Shown here piece by piece: positions 36,067 to 47,995 of a DNA stretch of 64,000 nucleotides. Within the stretch, counting starts at the first letter, position 1. Every line of letters starts with the position of its first letter. The notes under the pieces are model-generated. The model ran no database searches. It saw only the letters and a list, made by a program, of their open reading frames with translations, and had not been told where the DNA came from. The translations under genes and the position numbers were made by a program. This DNA is from Metallyticus violacea (taxonomy: Eukaryota; Arthropoda; Insecta; Mantodea; Metallyticidae), in the NCBI GenBank assembly GCA_030762175.1, contig CM060831.1, positions 137,528,501 through 137,592,500 of the forward strand, written 5' to 3'.

Positions 36067-37001
36067 CTGGGTTAGCAATGCTTGACGCAACCGCTGGCCC
36101 GGCTGACAGCGCATGTCGCTATGTTTCCCCTCCGCTGCTTCAGTGTGAGTATTTAATTGTTCCTCAATAGCTAAATGGATGGGAGTGTTGCAGTATATTG
36201 GACAGTTTTTAATTGAGTTTGAACATTCAAGTTTAACAAAATTTTGTTTAAAAACACAGACACAATTAATTTATAATAATGTAATATTCAAAATTGGGCT
36301 GTAATATATATTTTAAAAAACCAGACTGGAAGACGTGTACAGTTTGTTTTTGGTGTTAGAAATCATTAAAATTGTAATTTATGTTGTATGTAATTACATG
36401 TAAGTAATAAATAGTATTAAAAAGTTTAAATATTGCGCAAATAGCACGTGTTTGTTAGGCGACGCAATACGGTGTATTGAGTGAAAGTGCATCAAGTGAA
36501 ATGGGGCTATACAAGTATTCTATTCTCCAAAGAGTATTCATGCATGATTCATACGCGCGTACAGAATCAGCGCGTGCTGTAAGAAAATTATTTCAAGAGG
36601 AATTTCCTGCTGCCCCCTGAAATTTTGATCTCGGGGGGGGGCATTAAAAGAGAAAATGTACAAAACAAATCCACGCACTTTAGATGAAATTGAAACTAAC
36701 ATTCGTGAAGAAATTGCTGCCATTTCTCAAAGGGAACTGCAAAGTGTAATGAGCAATTTCCTAATCAGATGACAGAAATATTTAACGAAGGAGGATGTTT
36801 CAGCACCTCCTTGCTTAATATACGTGAGTAATTTTACTATTATTTTAAATGTTTATGTTATGTATGTTAAAAATTACTTACGCGACAAACTTTACTATAT
36901 TTATTGCGGACTTCCTGTCACCCGCACCGTCGACACAGCAGCCAGCCTCGCCGGCCGGCCGCACGCCGCGAAACCGGTTGCGTGAAGGATCACTCAGTCC
37001 G
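36067..37001 (+). mobile_element. Internally deleted Tc1/mariner-like element with TIRs
   Basis: Terminal inverted repeats of 27 bp: CTGGGTTAGCAATGCTTGAC plus GCAACCG at the left, and CGGACTGAGTGATCCTTCAC plus GCAACCG as the complement of the right end (19 of 27 identical, the inner 9 perfect). TA flanks at 36065-36066 and 37002-37003. From 36500 the frame reads MGLYKYSILQRVFMHDSYAR, TESARAVRKLFQEEFP: the N-terminal block of DUF4817-type transposases. At about 36655 it jumps to KTNPRTLDEIETNIREEIAA and LQSVMSNFLIR, the C-terminal block, so the catalytic core is deleted. A C-run/G-run (GGGGGGGG) marks the junction region near 36632. It is nonautonomous. Confidence 0.82.
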
Positions 37002-37003
37002 TA

Positions 37004-38124
37004 TATGAGTGTATAATAATTATTTATTGAACAGCTTTTGTGTTCGTGTAAAATGTTTGTGGTTCATCAAACTCTATTCATGCTACAATACAATTATTCT
37101 TATATTTCATCATTCTCTAATAATGAGCATGTTTTTTGGTATGTTCATGGTCTGGTTTGGAGTGCGCTTATGTGAAATCACATGTTGAAACTGATCAGCA
37201 CAAGGACCTCCAAGCTCATATTACACAAATGCCACTCATGTCCGATGGTACTGGATGTTGATGATTAACGAATGAATAAATTATAAAAGTAACGCGTGTA
37301 GGATGTTCCTACACCATAGTGCATTCTTGTCTAGTTGCTTGAGACTGACAAAGTGTAAAGCAAGCAAACCTAGAGAGAATAACTGGTTCGTGTAATCTGC
37401 AGATAGAGTTTGGATTATATTGCATGCTTAACTTGTGGTCAGCTCATATAAATATACGTTTTCTGACAGTAAGAGGATTAGCTTCTGGACCTACAGATAT
37501 CATAAACACTTTTCAGTGATTATGTTATGAAACGTTTTAGGAATGAGATGATCTTGAAGTATAAACAAGGAATAAGAAATACTTAACACTATCATTCTTT
37601 AAAGTTTAACAAATTTTGGTCTCCTTCAGCGTTGTTCAGAGACGTTGACATTGTGTACATTGTAGCCTGAAGGCAAGGAAACCCGCTCTTCAGCAAGAAC
37701 CGCGATAAACCGGATCCACTTGAAGCGGCTAATTGTCATAATGTTGCGAAGGTAACTTAAAATTAGTTTCAAATATGCTGGTCTTGTGGTTCAGTAATTT
37801 TACTTGAGTGGAACGACAAGGCATTAGCCATGATGCATGTCTCTTAATAAAGGTTTCCAAGTCTTCTTAAAAGTGGTTTTACAACTCGCAAATGTTTCGA
37901 ATTATCCTATGAATTCCAAATTAATTTACTACATTGGTTACTGTGCTTGCTAAGAATACTTGTCTTTTTCGAATAAACTGTTAGCAGTAAAAAATGTTTG
38001 CCTTTAAATTACAAAACATTTTTATGTTACTACCTTAAATTTTTTTCATTTTAAAGAATTCTGAAAAAGACGTATATTTCAAGGTTCTTCTAAGTTGCTA
38101 CAAAAGATAAAAAAATAAACTAAC
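37004..38124. other. Gene-free stretch, nothing recognised
   Basis: AT-rich with no frame of note. No repeat shared with other parts of the window was detected. Confidence 0.5.
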
Positions 38125-38870
38125 GAATTCTTTTGTTGGTTTTCAAACTATTCGCCTCTAAGATTTATACACTTTTGTATGCGTTCAAACCAATTCTCCA
38201 AACATTTTTTTCCACTAAAGTTGGTATCTCAAAAACATGGTTTTAAAGATTTCATTTTGTTGATTTGTTTTATTTACAGACGCTCTTTAACATCTCACGT
38301 CATCAGCGTCCCATTCAATTCAGGGCTTGAAACGGCTGACAAATCAGAAGCCTCTTCTTTCAGGCTTGAGGTTCTTTTTCAAGTCATAAACCTACGACAC
38401 GGAACCCACGACTTTACTTCCCTTCCGAAGGAAGCCATACTTTGGATTTTTATGCCCGAAAAAAAATCCATCGATCCTGGTCGGGTTTGAACTCGCGATC
38501 TGGGTTTAGAAGGCAAGTATGGTTACCACTACACCACCAGGACTGACCAGGTGATGAAAATCGCTGTACACGCATTTTTTTTTTTTTTTTGACATTCGGG
38601 AAAAAAAATGTTTAGGCGATAAATTAGGTGAATTCGGGCAATAAAACATTAATAAATTCGATTTTTTCCCCTTCAAAGAATCCAATGTTTGACGTGTTGT
38701 CATGATGAAGAATGATGCGAAGTTTTTCCTGATTTGTCGATGACTTCTGCCAAATAAATTGTTGTATACTATTTAGCATTAACTGTTCTTTGATCCTCTA
38801 AAAGAAGGTTGCGACATGTCCAGTGCAATGCAACCGAAGAAACAAACGATCATTTTCTTGGAAGAACTTC
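38125..38870 (-). pseudogene. Mariner-type transposase relic split by a SINE-A
   Basis: On the minus strand from about 38860: KKMIVCFFGCIALDMSQ, then a YNNLF-type block, HHDN (second catalytic Asp block, 38695-38706) and RQTLDSLKGKK. CPNSPNLSPKHFFS stands for the PPYSPDLAPNDFF block with the third Asp replaced, followed by RFSSP. The SINE at 38260-38547 interrupts here. On the far side the frame resumes as FKTMFLRYQL.WKKMF and ENWFERIQKCINLRGE. The two halves join in the order expected of one transposase, so the SINE landed inside it. A 16-base T-run lies at about 38575-38590. Several frameshifts and stops show that it is long dead. Confidence 0.8.
38260..38547 (-). mobile_element. SINE-A copy 11, full length, inside a transposase relic
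   Basis: Plus-strand order is TTGATTTGTTTTATTTACAG, CACGTCATCAGCGTCCCATT, GCTTGAAACGGCTGACAAAT with a deletion of the TTTTGCTCAG block, CCTTCCGAAGGAAGCC, TTTTTATGCCCG, GGGTTTGAACTCGCGATC and CACCACCAGGACTGAC. The antisense frame (38179-38490) spans flank and SINE and is an artefact. Confidence 0.97.
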
Positions 38871-39085
38871 GTGGGATTCGAAAAGGTTAAGTATTCATAA
38901 TACAAATAAGCAGTTCTTACAATTTTGTAAGCCAAGTTTAGAGGAATTATATTTAAATTATTATTTTGTTCGTGAAATAGTCCTAATAAATATCACTCGA
39001 GGGTCTGAGCTTTCCAGATGAATTCACTCACCACGTTCGTGAATTTATCGGCAATCGCAGACCCTCTTGTGATATTACTTGTGAT
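38871..39085 (-). repeat. Dispersed repeat family C, copy 2
   Basis: Reverse complement of the family at 11784-11972, over nearly 200 bp. Within it, on the minus strand, AATATCACAAGAGGGTCTG and the complement of CAGACCCTCGAGTGATATT form a 16-of-19 inverted repeat about 55 bp apart, so a MITE-like core of about 95 bp is visible here and half-decayed in copy 1. Confidence 0.75.
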
Positions 39086-39319
39086 AAAACATAAACAATA
39101 ACATTGTGGGGATAGGCTGCTGTGTTTGGTTGGAATTTCTGATATCCTTATACGGGATTGATCACCTACTCATAGCTAAAGCGTCAAGTGTGATCTTGTG
39201 CAACTATTTGCACTTCTAATAAAGTTAATTTCAAATGTTTTCATTATATTTTTATATTTTTTTATGTGTGTAATGCCATGTTTAGAAAATTTACCCAGAG
39301 TTATGCAGCTGTCGCCAAT

Positions 39320-39569
39320 GTTTTGGTGGTAACCGTACTTGCCTCGTAAACCCAAGATCGTGGGTTCAATCCCAACCAGAGTCGAATGAATTTATGGCTT
39401 TCCTCATAATGATGAGGGTCTTTTACGACAAGTAAAAGAGCCTCAAGTCTGAAAGAAGAGATATCAGTGCAAATTTTGTTGGCCGTTTCTCGCACTGAAT
39501 CGAATGGGACGCAAATGACCTGAGATGTTAAAGAGCGTTCTGTAAATAAAACATATCAACAACAACAAA
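39320..39569 (+). mobile_element. SINE-A copy 12, with internal deletion
   Basis: Head GTTTTGGTGGTAACCGTACT, CTCGTAAACCCAAGATCG, B-box GGGTTCAATCCC, then the central GGGCGTAAAAATCC and stem-loop blocks are largely lost (TTTATGGCTTTCCTCATAAT). It resumes with AAGAGCCTCAAGTCTGAAAG, GAATGGGACGCAAATGACC and the tail AAATAAAACATATCAACAAC. Confidence 0.93.
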
Positions 39570-40500
39570 TTCTGTTCTTATTTTTAGGATTCGGTTAACT
39601 GTTTTTTATTTATTGCAGAAGTACATAATAAGAAGCAGTAGTCATGTAGATTTATTTGTATTGATATCTTGCCCATACACAAACAGTCCATTCTGATCCA
39701 AAATTGAAACTTGAATTTGACATCATTTTCTCAAACTTTTCTATACTTAAAAAAGGGTATAATATATTCATACTGATACTTGACAGAGAAAACAAACAGA
39801 GGCAGAAAAATAAGGAGAAATCGTTGCCTTTAAATACGGGCAAAGAAACTTTTTCCACATGTTAGTAAACATTAAAAAAAAAACTTTAGGTTTAGTGTTT
39901 ATTGTTTTTCTTTTAGTAGTGGGACATACATGATAAGATGCATTACCACTAGGTCTAGAAAGAGAGCGAGTATTTTGAGGTCGCGCTACGTCATACCTAA
40001 ATAACTGCACTGGTAGATGCCAATATGAAAGTGAAAGAAAATCTTGCGAATAGAAAGGAAGTAAACACAAGCATGTAATTTCAACAGCAGCGGGGTAAAT
40101 TCCGTTACAGACAAAGCTATGGATATCCTGCGGTTATGTTGCTCGTGACTACTAATTACCCACGTGTAGGCAATGCGTTTCTTTCACATGTACGACATAA
40201 TGTCACCTTACGGTTGGATATGTCAAGGATTTTCCGTGATTATCGACACTCTAAGCACAAACCGCATGTTTTCTCCCCACATACGGATCTTGCACGCTGC
40301 TCCTTTGTGTTGCAATACTTCAAGTAGGCAGTTGAGAGATCTAATTGATTGTTTCCTTCCTCTTCTTTTCTTGGGCCTATTAACTTAATTATTATATTAT
40401 TAATATATGAAGCAATAATTTTACAGTTTATTAATTTTACTTTCTAATGAACCAAACTTAAGGAAGTAATTTCTGTACGTTTAATGTTATAAATGATTGG
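39570..40500. other. Gene-free stretch, nothing recognised
   Basis: Short frames on both strands (39652-40070 minus, 40136-40388 plus) overlap in different phases without any motif I recognise. Confidence 0.45.
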
Positions 40501-40775
40501 TTGATTTGGTTTATTTACGGACGCTCTTTAACATCTCAGGTCATCAGCGTTCCATTCAACTCAGGGCATGAAACGGCCGATAAATTTTGCTCAGTCTTGA
40601 GGTTATTTTTCGTGCCGTAAATGTACGACACGGGACCCACGGCTTACTTCCCTTCCGAATGAAGTCATACTTAGGATTTTTACGCCCGAAAAAATGCATC
40701 GGTCCTGGCCGGGTTTGAACCCAGATCTTGGGTTTAGAAGACAAGTATGATTACCACTACACCACCAGGACCGAC
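40501..40775 (-). mobile_element. SINE-A copy 13, full length
   Basis: TTGATTTGGTTTATTTACGG, CTCAGGTCATCAGCGTTCC, GCATGAAACGGCCGATAAA, a small deletion of the AGGCCTCTTCTTTCAGG block, CCTTCCGAATGAAGTC, TTTTTACGCCCG, GGGTTTGAACCCAGATC and CACCACCAGGACCGAC. Confidence 0.96.
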
Positions 40776-41061
40776 ATGTTGTTACAGAGGGAAATAATAC
40801 TGATATATCAGAGCAATTGTAAGACATAAAAGTCCTTGATTCTCAAATGAATAAGTATTCGTATTAGAAAGTTTACATTGATCTAATCACCCCCAAACTT
40901 AGCTCTCTGTGTTACGTAATTTACAATAACAAGTTTAATATGCTCACATTATGTTTTAGCGGAATTCATTGAAAAAGTGTCTTCCTATTGAAGTAAAAAC
41001 TTATAATATTTTTTACTAAATCTGCTTAAGCTAGAGATATTAATTCTTCCTTATAACTTTA

Positions 41062-41911
41062 AGAGCTCTCATTTGGACGCGTGGCCGACTTAACGGGAAT
41101 TTGTTTGGCACCGGAAAGCAGGCTGTTTACCGGCGAAGTTGGATATTCATAGCCCTTAAATTCAAGCGCATAGATTTTTGTATGCACTCACAGCACGCCA
41201 GAGACCGATTTTTTGGTCATACAATGGTATTTCGTATCTGTATTTTAGTATCTATTGTTTTGTGTCACTACATGGCCATGTAAGTAAAAACATGCTTCGT
41301 CCGTAAAAAAAAAAAAAAAAGAAAAAAAAGTTAAACGCGAGTTAATAGAGAAACATTATCCAACACCTAATTGCAGAAATTAAGATTACTCGCATTATAG
41401 CGTGGTTGCAATTTCTAAACTACAGCTATCTTATAGGGTTTTGATTTTAAAAGTTTAGTGGTATTCCAAGCCGAGGTTTGCGAAATTCCTGATTACTGTG
41501 TAACCTTTCTCAGAGAGTTCTTTGCGTTTCTTTTTAGCTTTTCTCCGATGTCATCGAGTTTTTCTGTTCACAAGATTACGAACCGTTTCTCTGTGAGGCG
41601 CACAGACAGAGGAAATCTGTCTATAAATCGCCGACTCACTACTCTTAATGAGTTTGTTGTTACATAGGAATCATACATGAAGATTCTGTGCGCTAAAGTA
41701 TACGGACTTAGGCATTATATTAGCACTGACACACTATAACACTGAAACACGTGTCTCATAACGTTCAACTCCTGTACAGTCAAAGATTTCGCTGCTTCGC
41801 ATCAACTGATAGCCAGCATGCGGAAAGGTGGGAAAGTGGAGAGGGAACAACCGATTAGAAACAGGGCAGGCAATCTCTTTTAAGCCGGCCACGCATCCAA
41901 ATGAAGGCTCT
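41062..41911. mobile_element. Unclassified 850-bp element with 31-bp TIRs
   Basis: The left end (41062-41092) and the complement of the right end (41881-41911) agree at 27 of 31 positions. The shared core is TCATTTGGAYGCGTGGCCGR followed by CTTA. Homology stops sharply on both sides. Inside are two plus-strand frames of 60-69 codons (41101-41283 and 41458-41667) without a recognised motif and an impure A-run at 41306-41329. No transposase is visible, so it would be nonautonomous. No flanking duplication could be fixed with confidence, which leaves the superfamily open. Confidence 0.7.
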
Positions 41912-43309
41912 GTATATGTTCTTTGTTGTTACGTGATATAACGAAAAATAAAACACATAGAAAAGCGAAACATTTATGTAGTTAATACTTAAGCAAAATG
42001 TGTGTATATATGCATATATACAGTTTACCCAATAGTAGCGAGGCTTCTCATCATTCTGTTGACAAATATAAGTACCCTATCTCATTATGTTGTTGTATGC
42101 TTAATTTGTTTATGGCAGACGTGCATACATTGATCTACGTTACTGTATACCATAAATATATAGAATTTGATTCTTAAACTTGGGCAATTCTATGTTCCAC
42201 AGCTTAAGACTATTGCATGAACTTATAAAATGTTAATAGCCTAATATAATCTTATTTTAATCAACTCTACAGACTGACACGTGATTCAAGTATCTAGAAC
42301 TTATTATAGTATTTTCATTTGAGGATCGGACTCCCAAATACTTTTTTGTCAGTTCCGAAAAATATTAAACTATTTTATACAAATATGAAAAGCATACAGA
42401 TTTATCAAAAACTGCAACACTTACCAAACTATGATTCGCGAAAGCATTAGAGTACTGTTAACAATATTTATTTCTTGGGTGTACACAATAAATTACGAGA
42501 AAACGAAACATGATGCAAATTTACAATGTTATTAATTGAGGTAAGTAGATTAGAATCAAATTTAAGTAACTATTTCTCAATCAGGAAAAAAGTTGTGCTA
42601 TTATTCATTATTAGTTATTATTAACTATTTTGTGCGCTTATAGACTTTTTGAATGCAATATTATTACGAGCATTATTATTGTGCAAGGATACACTACAAC
42701 AAAAAGGTTATTTTAAATATGCATATATTTGTTTATTTATATCTTTAAAGTAAATTAGAATTAAATTATAAAGAAGTGATGAACAACTTTAAAAACAATT
42801 ATAAAACGCAAATTTAGGATTTTAAACTTTGAATTAAATCCATGTTTCCTGACAGGGACAGATCTTTAAATGCGGTCCGCGGTCAAGGAAAATTTATGTG
42901 TTCACAATGATTTCAGAAATGTTTGATTGTGGTGTGTGCTTGGCATCAAACCCCATCATGAATATAAAGTGCATTAATGTTTATCTCTTTAATAAACTAA
43001 GTATTTACGTTTTGATTGTTTTATATTTCTTGCGTGAAGTAAATATTGTCGAATATTTTAAATTGGCTGAGGGGAAAAACAGAATATAATGCTTAACTAG
43101 AGTAATATATTTGTTAAAGTTTAACAATGTATCTGTCTTTTTACCACGTGTAAGAACGACGTGCTCAAGAAAAGAGAACATTAGAAACAAACAAAACAAG
43201 AAGTACATACAATGAAATTGTCAACAACGGATAAACTACATAAATAAATAACAAAGATGTTAGAAAACACAAAAAGAACGAAATGTTGCGATTTGAAGGT
43301 GGCTTGACT
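41912..43309. other. Gene-free stretch, nothing recognised
   Basis: AT-rich with short frames at 42898-43089 (plus) and 43005-43208 (minus) that overlap and show no motif. Confidence 0.5.
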
Positions 43310-44434
43310 TTGCAACAGTGTGATATGAAAACACTCTCCTGAGGATCTCGAATTCCTTGCAGGGGAGGCCACGCCGGGAAGTTCTGTCTGGAAAGATGAC
43401 AGAAACCCCGTTCGGTGTTTCCCTCATCTCTGGCCGCTAGGAAGCAGTGCTCCAGATATGAAAGGATAACAATGAGAATGACGATGAAGATGAAACAAAG
43501 GTGGAATGAAGTTAAATGTGGATCCCTGCTCCGCAACCGGGTACAAGGCAGCCCTCCCTTATGCTTCAAATGTTTTGGAGGACAGAAGATCTTACACGCA
43601 CAGGCCATCAGCCTCAGATCGGCTAATCTAGCAATCAGTCTCCAGCTCTGTAGGTGGGTAGATCGAGCGCTGTGAGTAGTTCCCTGTCCTGTCAAAAGTT
43701 TACTAATTTCTCACGAGTTCGAGCACTTTCCTTTCGGGAGCTGTCCGTGTGGATTAGTATGGCATGTGTCCAAGTTGGCAACTTCAGGTTGGTCAGTTGC
43801 CTTAAACGCTCGGGTTACTCGCCTACAGAGGGGAGAGGTAGTCAACGCTAGACATACCGTCTTACCGGTGAAATACTGGGAGCTGGGCCGGATGACCTGA
43901 CGTATGTGAGTTGCGCATCAACTTCCTTCTCCTAAGGGGGCCGGATTATAGTTATAACTATATGATCTAACGCAAAGCCAAAGTAGAGTGACTGTGCGGT
44001 GTAACGAATGACATGGCCAAAGATCCTCTACTATTTCCCATGAATATCGGGAACACATTAACATATCGAGTCCAAATTAGAAGGGAGGCTCGAATGTCCA
44101 GCCTGCTGCATTTCAGAAATATTGGGTAGCTCATGAAACACTGTTCCGAACACGTCGACCAAACCTTTACTGCTATGATCACAGAGGGCCGGTTTTTCGT
44201 GTGTCATCCTGTACCTGGGGTGCTCCTAGTTCACCGTTCGCATCCATCTGAAGGGGTCGAAACTTCCACTACCGAGGAAGAGTAAAGTTGTAAGGAAACC
44301 AGGGAAAACTTCCTAGACGCTGATACATCGGCATCCGCTGATCGAATCCTGGCCGTGTTGGTGGTAGGCGAATAGCGAATTGACCATGGTGGGCCTTTAT
44401 AGGACTAGTAATTTTTTTTTTTTTTTTTTTTTTT
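43310..44434. other. GC-richer island ending in a T-run, origin unknown
   Basis: About 1.1 kb clearly richer in G and C than either flank, with a sharp right edge at a 23-base T-run (44412-44434). A 176-codon minus-strand frame (43165-43695) crosses its left edge but has no recognised domain, and the plus strand has competing frames. It could be part of a retrotransposon untranslated region, a processed retrocopy or a structured RNA element. I do not recognise rRNA, snRNA or 7SL sequence in it. Confidence 0.4.
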
Positions 44435-47400
44435 GTAATGCATTTGAGTCACATGTCAAAGCCACAATATAAAAGTGTTTTTTAATCACATCTCCGAATT
44501 CTGAATTCGTTGATTGTCAGGAAAGAACGATTTTGCATTATATAAGATCAAAGATCAGAAACATAGCTGAATAAATGGAATAAAATCCAAGAACACGGCA
44601 AAAGTCAGGAAGGATGTAACAACGCAGCTCTCATAGAAAACGATTTCTGCAATGTCCAAAAAGCTCATGCTTTTACAGTGGCATATTTTGGGTACCCCTT
44701 GAAATATCGTGTTGTAATAGGGGTGTGACCTATTGACTGGGCGACCACAATAGCAGTACGTGCTCTAGCCAACAGAAAAGAAATCGTCTTACAATAAAAC
44801 ATTGCGCTCAATGAAGAAAGTTCAGCGCGTGGGTGCAACAACGGATCTTCCCAACAGCGCTTGGATAAGGATCAATGTACGCGGATACACAAAAGTAAAG
44901 TGAACCTTAAAGTGCTACCTGAAATGTTATCGTGTCTTTTGATCGCCAGTATTAAAGTAGTTGCAAAATAACTGCGCTCTATTATCCTTCTATCGACCGT
45001 TCTCTTCACTATCCGTAATTTTTAGATAACTAGTTATTCTGCCTGCCAGAGATCAAGGATGGGAATGGTTCAGATAATAATATATTTCTCTAGAGATTGA
45101 AGGCATGGATTCTATTTTGGCTGAAGAATTTTTAAACTAACCGAAGCTTTCCAGTGCTTTGGTTTTCTTAAATCGAGTGTTTGATGGTGACCACTTATAC
45201 TCTATGCCTAGTTTGACAGTTAGATAAGATAACTTGATGTTATTGCCAACAACTGGCATCCATGAAATCCTTAAACAAAATCAAACTATGAAGATTGTTT
45301 AATGTCTCGTGTAATTACGCTAAAAATTTAAATTCGTGCACAACGAATTTACCCGAAAATGCCTAAACCTTGCTGATATTTTGAATATGAAACTTTCAAA
45401 AGCAGATTTTATGATTTTCTGTAACTCTAAAGACTTTTTTAATTTAGCATTGGTATAATGACTAATGGCTTCTTTATCATAATCCTCGAGTTTTAGTAAT
45501 TCTTCTCTGCTCTAATTTCTCTTCATCAATTTTTACAACCCCTTCTTTAGTCTCTCAAATAATTATATGTCATTTTAGCATTCGTGTTTACAGAAATGAT
45601 TACCTTTATAGATGATTATCTTTTGTATTTGCACGTGTTCCTTTTACGGTCTTTCTTTCCCAGACCATATGCATTTTTCTTTCAGTGTGTCAAAGAGTAC
45701 AAAGACTCTTGCCCCTAAATAAAAATAGGCCTGCTTATAGTTTCATATAACTGATTTTTCAAAGTCTATGATATTTAATATTCAGGTAAATGTTCTGCAA
45801 CGTTTTACTAACCCGTCAATATATAGAAGCCCTATAAACTCCCCTTCTTGAAGATATCTTATTTCTTTGAAATCACGTACGTGTAGAAACTGCATACAAA
45901 ATTTCCTTTCGCATAGGAATCTAAGTTACGTTTATATAAACATTAAAGAGGTTAGATACAAGACTATGGTATAATATACAACACTTTTGAGAAACTTGTA
46001 CTTAAATGGATGTTGCAGATGATGTTAACCATTTCTCCCATATCTGTAGTGTCACCCTTTCAGTAGTATTGTCACCTAAATTTGTCACAGAATGTATTAA
46101 AAGCGTTAGATTGCAACATTCGCTTTACTTTAACTTTTTGTATTCCGTAACTCGTGATAAAAACATGATAAAAGTGAAGATTCTATACAAATATAGCAAA
46201 ATAAGTACTCATTGTTAAGTCTTTGTTACCAATTCATCTGCTCACAAAGCAGTAAGCTAAAGAAACGCGTTAGATGTTTTTATGTTCTTTATATACTATT
46301 TGAGTCTACTTTTAAAAAAAGAACAATAAAATAAAATGAAAACATTTTGTCAGGACTATATTTTTATAAGAGAAAATAAAAAAAAAAAAAAAAAAAAAAA
46401 AAAACATGCGATGAACCACTCATAGATTTTAAGAGCATTACGTCACACAGTGCCTTGCTGGATATAGTTATACTTTCTGATGAAATTTAACGGTATCTAG
46501 CAAATGCTTTTTCCATTAAACAGTCACGGTAAATATGCCTAGGTGTGGTGTATCGTAGGTGAACTGTTCGACTACACTACTAAACCTGTGGAAGTTAATA
46601 TTAACATGCGTTTTGCACGTCGACGGATGTTATTTCCTGTCCATTTGCATCATAGAACCAGTGACATTGACCACAATTTGGAGTGTTTGTCCATGCTCCA
46701 CCCTATTGTGTGTATGCGCATTAAACATCGTGCCTTGGATTTTAAAAATATTTGTAGATGAAACGATACAATAAAATCTGATATAATATTCTCGTTTGTA
46801 AAGTTTTTACGCTTCACGTTCTATTACATCGCTCCTATGTCCATTCCATACGATAGCGATTTTGCGACAGATTACAATAACATTTTTATTAGCACATATC
46901 ATTTAAATAAAATATGATCAATCAAATTAATTTAATCAATTTACAAAATGAATTCATAATTAAAGTTAACTTTATGTTCAGTTTTTTTTTCAAAACAAAT
47001 ATTAAATTGAAACACAGAAACCGATATTTTTAAATTGGTTGAAAATCAGTCAACGACATTAAAAGCAATTTCAAACTTAAAATTATTGTGTTATAAGACC
47101 AAAGATATTGCATTAATCTTATTGCTGTTGGAAAAATGTTGGAAATGAGAAATAACACGTGATTTTTCTTCCCTTCTCCATTTTTCCGGATTTAAATTGA
47201 AATTATAATCCTTTAATGTTTTTCTCTTCGGTTTCAAACTTTTACTTTGATAAATCGGCAATAATAAAAAGGAAATAAAATAAATAAAAACATAGAATAG
47301 CCGTATATTAGACTCACATTATAAAAATAATAAAACTATGGAATTCTAAGAGATAAATAACCTTTAAAACAACTAACATCGAACAAATATTCATATCTCT

Positions 47401-47687
47401 TCCACCAGTATTAATGTTTCTTGAATTGTAGAATACCTTAAATGTTTACATAAACTTTAAAATTGCTTCTGGATATTTTTATATCATATAATAAATACAT
47501 TAGTTGCAATGGGATGGTAGCGTGTTGATCTTTCAACTGCAAATTTCGTGTCGTAAAATATTCATATTCGAAAAATTTGAAGGGTCATCACCTCGATAAC
47601 AGTATAAAAATGAACTAAGCAGTTTTTCATGAGTATTTATGTGTAAATGTCGAGGAGAAAGAGGATATAGCTGCAGTGACAGGATTC
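44435..47687. other. Gene-free 3.2 kb stretch with an A-run
   Basis: AT-rich with chance frames only (for example 46006-46218 and 46543-46774). A 27-base A-run lies at 46378-46404 without a recognisable retrocopy beside it. Confidence 0.45.
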
Positions 47688-47689
47688 AT

Positions 47690-47720
<31 letters not shown>

Positions 47721-47995
47721 CGGACGCTCTGTAACATCTCAGGTCATCAGCGTCCCATTCAATTCAGGGCGTGAAACGGTTGACAAATTTTACTCAGAGG
47801 CCTCTTCTTTCAGGCTTGAGTTTCTTTTTTGTGCCGTAAATGTACGACACGGGACCCACGACTTTACTTCCCTTCTGAAGGAAGCCATATTTAGGATTTT
47901 ACTCGCCGAAAAATCCATCGATCCTGGCCGGGTTTGAACCCGCGATCTTGGGTTTAGAAGGCAAGTAAGGTTACCACTACACCACCAGGACCGAC
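47688..47995 (-). mobile_element. SINE-A copy 14, full length with expanded (TTTA)n tail
   Basis: The tail is eight or so TTTA units, longer than in other copies. It is followed by CGGACGCTCTGTAACATCTC, CATCAGCGTCCCATTCAATT, CTTCCCTTCTGAAGGAAGCC, GGGTTTGAACCCGCGATCTT and CACCACCAGGACCGAC. The tetranucleotide tail suggests slippage of the AAATAAA terminus. Confidence 0.97.

Noticed and set aside
43165..43695. 176-codon minus-strand frame
   Set aside because: No recognised domain, starts and ends in unlike composition, and plus-strand frames of similar quality overlap it.
47922..47995. Possible functional tRNA gene (also heads at 13390-13462, 16786-16858 and 40703-40775)
   Set aside because: The A and B boxes and acceptor stem are good, but the anticodon stem does not pair properly and the sequence continues into the SINE-A body, so these are SINE heads.
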